In this document: positions 58,786-61,464 of the stretch, piece after piece | How the letters are laid out: every line of letters starts with the position of its first letter | Numbering within the stretch: position 1 is the stretch's first letter | Source: Alcanivorax sp. 24 | GTDB lineage: Bacteria; Pseudomonadota; Gammaproteobacteria; Pseudomonadales; Alcanivoracaceae | Direction: 5' to 3' | NCBI RefSeq assembly: GCF_004360225.1 | Contig: NZ_SNUA01000022.1 | Span: 1 to 61,464 of the forward strand | DNA: 61,464 bases | Notes under the pieces: model-generated | What the model was told of the DNA's origin: nothing | Database searches by the model: none | What the model saw: only the letters and a program-made list of their open reading frames with translations | Translations under genes and position numbers: made by a program

Positions 58786-59337
58786 TTAATTATTATTACG
58801 ACGCTTAAACTCGTGCAGCTCCCATTGAGCAATACTTTTTCCTCGTTTCTTTGCTATGTTTTCCAAGGATATAACTGCAGATTTATACTCTTCAATGCAG
58901 TCACTTTTGATCCAATCATAGCTGAAAGATGGATCACATATCTTTGCTTTATCTCGGATTATACCATCAATCGGGCAATGAGGAGGCTCGCTAATCAAAT
59001 TCGAACACCAAAGATACTTTAAATGCATATTAATTAGCTTTTGGGTAATACCAATTCTAAATCTATCTCCCTTTAAATATTTGCCTATCTTATCGGTAAG
59101 TTTTTTTGCTGTATTCTCAATGTGCTTAGCGTGATCCTCAGGAAACAATACAGGCGAGTACATGATCTCAATTTCGTCTAGCACTTCGCGAATAGCCTCC
59201 TTCGCAGGGGTTCGCTGATGCGACTTTATCGTTTCCTTATATACTGTAAATTCTTTATCTCTGGTTGATAGCGCAGCCTTTATAGTTAAAAGCCCGAGCT
59301 CGTAACTTATGAATCTATTTTTATGTTCAGACGGCAC
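58786..59337 (-). CDS. Helical protein of unknown function
   Basis: The 183-residue protein resembles hypothetical proteins I have seen on phages and islands with the phrase KLINMHLKYLWCSNL followed by PPHCPIDGII. A late WELHEFKRR ends the protein. There is no known domain name or catalytic motif. It lies between the TIR gene (64 bases upstream) and the HEPN-like gene on the same strand. Confidence 0.55.
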   Translation of the reverse strand: MPSEHKNRFISYELGLLTIKAALSTRDKEFTVYKETIKSHQRTPAKEAIREVLDEIEIMYSPVLFPEDHAKHIENTAKKLTDKIGKYLKGDRFRIGITQKLINMHLKYLWCSNLISEPPHCPIDGIIRDKAKICDPSFSYDWIKSDCIEEYKSAVISLENIAKKRGKSIAQWELHEFKRRNNN

Positions 59338-59401
59338 GAGAGCTCCTTTCAGATAACGCCACGCTCAGTGGCTTGTCCGCTGCAATGCATTGTTGTGCGA
59401 T

Positions 59402-60277
59402 TTACATTCCATAGTATTTTGAACTAAATCCAACTGTAAGCGGCGCGCCATCATAAAGGCACGAGACACTAACCTTGATCTGTCTTCTGTGGTCATAGTA
59501 GGTGTGGCAATGAGTTTTCTTCCTCTTCAAATCAAGTTCCGGTAACCCAATGCTTAAAGAGCCAAGAACCGGTTCTGAATCAAATTCTTGATTTAGATTG
59601 TGTGGAGCAGTGGATTTCAGATCAATCTCTACATAGCTAATAAAATTTCCTTCAGCCTCGAGAAGCATCCTGCAATTATCATTCTCCACAATAATGTTGC
59701 CTACGGCGTTCGCTGTGGCCCCAACCTCGGTTTCAGCTTTATGGATAGGCATTCCCATATATTGAAATGGCCTATGAAAAGGCTTGGGCATTAAGGGTAA
59801 GCTTTTTAAAAAGGCTTTATCTAGCGCAGTGCCAAGATTGTTTGGGATTATTTCAGAATTCATGACGCTCTTATTGAAGACCAAACCGATACTGTTAATG
59901 AGCTTTCTGAATGAATCTTCGTACTGATCGTCGATCCGGAAATCGCCATACACTTTCCCAACAAGGAAGCCCGGTGGCTCACACTCTTTGAGCAAGATTG
60001 GAAGAATCTTTATAGGTTTTCCATTGATCTGATGATTCATGGCAACATCAAGCTCGTTGACAACCCAGGGTGCCTCAACAGAATTAGGAGACAGAATGAC
60101 GGCAAAGAAATCTACAGAATCAATACCTTCTCGTATCTTCTGTATCAATGAGTCACCTATTTTCATTTCCGCTTCATCAAGCCAATAACGAACACCATGA
60201 CTTTCCAAGTCTCTCGCAAGCGTTCTCACAAAACTCTTGTCTTCATGGTTGTGGCTTAAAAAAACGCTTATCGTCAT
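59402..60277 (-). CDS. TIR-domain protein
   Basis: The 291-residue protein has an N-terminal TIR domain of about 125 residues: ISVFLSHNHEDKSFVRTLAR, then YWLDEAEMKIGDSL, FFAVILSPNSVEAPWVV. The candidate catalytic Glu of NAD-cleaving TIRs is E75 in VVNELDVAM. The C-terminal 150 residues are beta-rich and unrecognised; they may sense a trigger. Bacterial TIR proteins deplete NAD or make cyclic ADP-ribose signals on phage infection. It heads a minus-strand series of HEPN-like genes. Confidence 0.85.
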   Translation of the reverse strand: MTISVFLSHNHEDKSFVRTLARDLESHGVRYWLDEAEMKIGDSLIQKIREGIDSVDFFAVILSPNSVEAPWVVNELDVAMNHQINGKPIKILPILLKECEPPGFLVGKVYGDFRIDDQYEDSFRKLINSIGLVFNKSVMNSEIIPNNLGTALDKAFLKSLPLMPKPFHRPFQYMGMPIHKAETEVGATANAVGNIIVENDNCRMLLEAEGNFISYVEIDLKSTAPHNLNQEFDSEPVLGSLSIGLPELDLKRKKTHCHTYYDHRRQIKVSVSCLYDGAPLTVGFSSKYYGM

Positions 60278-60951
60278 CTATAATCTTCCTTTATTCATGT
60301 TGCAGGTATTAGGCCCTGTTCACGTACATTGAATAACGACGCGGGTGGCAAATTGCGGTGTCAACGTTTCTTCAAGCTGATCGAACGGACAGGCTATTAA
60401 AGAATAAAACGTGACCCGCGTCACAAGTCAACACTTATATCCGTCTGCTGTGAAAGTATAAGTAGGTAGTGGGAGACCACTAAGAGTGATGCCTTACTGG
60501 CGCGTACGGCCTCTTTGCTTTAAGCGCCGCGGTTGGTCCATTATCCGTTTCCCGCTCCATGAGGCTGTTGGGGGCGACGTAGGTCGCCAACGGTAATGAT
60601 ATGTTGCGACTTTTAGCATAGCGGGCCTTTAAATGAGTGTTTGAGGGGGGGGGTGATGGCGAGGCCTCGATGCCGTGATATTAAAGATGAAATTGGTATT
60701 GTGGATATCCAGTCTACTGAGCATCCGCAGGAATGATAGGCGGAGCGCCTTTGTTGGGAAGGAAGTCGGCACTCTGTGGATAGGTTGACTACATCCACCG
60801 ACGCGAAGGCGGTGCTGGACCTGATGGATCGTCTTGAGTCGGCGTTTTGCGTGAACGGGATCTATGCGCACCGGCTGGCTAAGTGTCGATGTTTGGGCCT
60901 GGCTTCAGCGGTGACGGCGCGAGGTGTTTGGGGGCGCTTCTACTTTCGTGG
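60278..60951. other. Gene-poor stretch between TIR gene and integrase remnant
   Basis: No convincing gene is seen in these 674 bases. Notable points are a GTGAC-CCGC-GTCAC palindrome at 60411-60424 and a run of nine G at 60645-60653. A plus-strand open stretch around 60788-60957 (KAVLDLMDRLESAFCVNGIY) may be a remnant of an unrecognised protein. Confidence 0.4.
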
Positions 60952-61343
60952 TTAAACCAGAGCGGCTACTGCATTCGCCACGTTTCGATGCGCCTCTCGC
61001 CGCTCCTCAAAATAATCATACCGGTCATAAACGCTCTCAACCCCCTTCAACTTGTGATTCAAACACCGTTCCGCCACATGACTCGGCACACCTTCCGCAG
61101 CCGCGAGGCTGCGGAAGGTGCGTCGCAGGTCGTGGACGGTGAAGTGTTCGAGGTCGCCCATGTGGTTGGGGGGCTGTTTCTTGCGGCCAGGCTCCCGGCC
61201 AAATTGCTTTGATATCGCCCGATTGAGGGTGTCTGGTCCCATGTGTGGACGCTTACTGGTACGGCGTGCGGGGAAAACGTACGCAGATCCGTAGGCGGCG
61301 ATTTGTAGGGTTTTCAGCCATTCAATGGCTTGGGTGGTGTAGT
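60952..61343 (-). pseudogene. Tyrosine integrase, C-terminal fragment
   Basis: The frame encodes the last 130 residues of a P4-type tyrosine recombinase. FTVHDLRRTFRSLAA carries the H-x-L-R box, AERCLNHKLKGVESVYDRYD supplies the second His and the catalytic Tyr, and RRTSKRPHMGPDTL lies before them. Upstream the frame stays open to 61343, where an IS3-family end begins, so the N-terminal two thirds are missing or displaced. The original start would point to the right, where the attachment site is expected. Confidence 0.85.
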
Positions 61344-61464
61344 TGCCCCCGCTAAACCGGACACCACCTCATTCGTTTGATGCCAGTTCCGCCCGGTACT
61401 CCCAGGGTGATTTCATTTTCAGCCCCTTGTGCGGGTGGCTGCGATTATAGTCTTCGATCCATTC
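61344..61464 (-). mobile_element. IS3-family element, one end (cut by window edge)
   Basis: The minus strand encodes the C terminus of an IS3-type transposase (WIEDYNRSHPHKGLKMKSPW, then EYRAELASNE and stop) from 61464 to 61369. Beyond the stop the sequence tgtccggtttagcgggggca ends in CA at 61344, as expected for an IS3-family terminus. The element continues outside the window and interrupts the integrase gene. Confidence 0.8.

Noticed and set aside
60411-60424. GTGAC-CCGC-GTCAC palindrome
   Set aside because: Too short and too far from any start to support a specific regulatory call.
60629-60871. 80-codon minus-strand frame near the integrase
   Set aside because: It crosses the nine-G run and has no family-like sequence. 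Probably chance.
31565-61343. Idea that the island is a full conjugative element (ICE)
   Set aside because: The RadC/DUF932/YqaJ block is typical of such elements, but no relaxase, coupling protein or type IV secretion gene is present in the window.

Overview
The window looks like a high-GC gammaproteobacterial chromosome carrying a large mosaic island. The order gmk-rpoZ-spoT-ridA on the minus strand, with purEK nearby, is the arrangement known from Pseudomonas and relatives. GC-rich REP-like repeats of the 'ctgtgggagc...' type are scattered through the left half. An Alcanivorax-like marine or hydrocarbon-associated bacterium is my best guess, but no rRNA or tRNA is present to confirm it.

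Left part (1-23.6 kb), core-like: purE-purK; two secreted lipoprotein alpha/beta hydrolases; ridA, ychJ, spoT, rpoZ and gmk; an orphan DoeB-like deacylase; a LysR/MFS divergent pair with a small SnoaL-like partner; then a catabolic cluster. In the cluster a MocR-type regulator is divergent from a degradative HMG-CoA reductase, a CaiB/BaiF CoA-transferase, a split MaoC-type hydratase and a complete TRAP transporter (dctPQM), ending at marC. These genes plausibly import and process a mevalonate or 3-methylglutaryl-type acid.

Middle (23.6-31.5 kb): a hipBA toxin-antitoxin pair, a czcCBA heavy-metal RND efflux operon and a small secreted Cys/His-rich protein. This block is bounded by two direct copies of a 14-bp sequence that reads, on the minus strand, as the C-terminal peptide of YicC (QNIE-stop). 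yicC adjoins gmk in Pseudomonas, so this may be one of two islands stacked at the 3' end of yicC.

Right part (31.5-61.46 kb), a mosaic island. It begins with inovirus/P4-like genes (Gp2/YagK-like, AlpA) and several lipoprotein or membrane genes. It continues with a high-GC DNA-metabolism block common on integrative elements (directionality-factor-like protein, YqaJ exonuclease, DUF932, RadC), into which a CoiA-like nuclease gene is inserted. Next comes the wreck of a BREX phage-defence operon: a chimeric, frameshifted pglX 3' end and a decayed pglZ cut by an IS66 relic. Between these relics sit three intact lower-GC genes: a predicted nuclease, a DUF3644/HEPN protein and a 1177-residue nuclease-helical-repeat protein. 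Further right are a sigma-like/unknown/ImmA-IrrE cassette, DUF3892 and DUF2188 genes, a second IS66 relic, and a minus-strand series of three HEPN-like proteins, one unknown protein and a TIR-domain protein. The window ends in a tyrosine integrase whose 5' part is replaced by an IS3-family element.

The most interesting candidates are the three-gene module preserved inside the dead BREX frame (45.5-51.5 kb), the HEPN/TIR cluster (56.4-60.3 kb) and the apparent stacking of islands at yicC. All functional statements come from reading motifs and gene order by eye. No database search was run.
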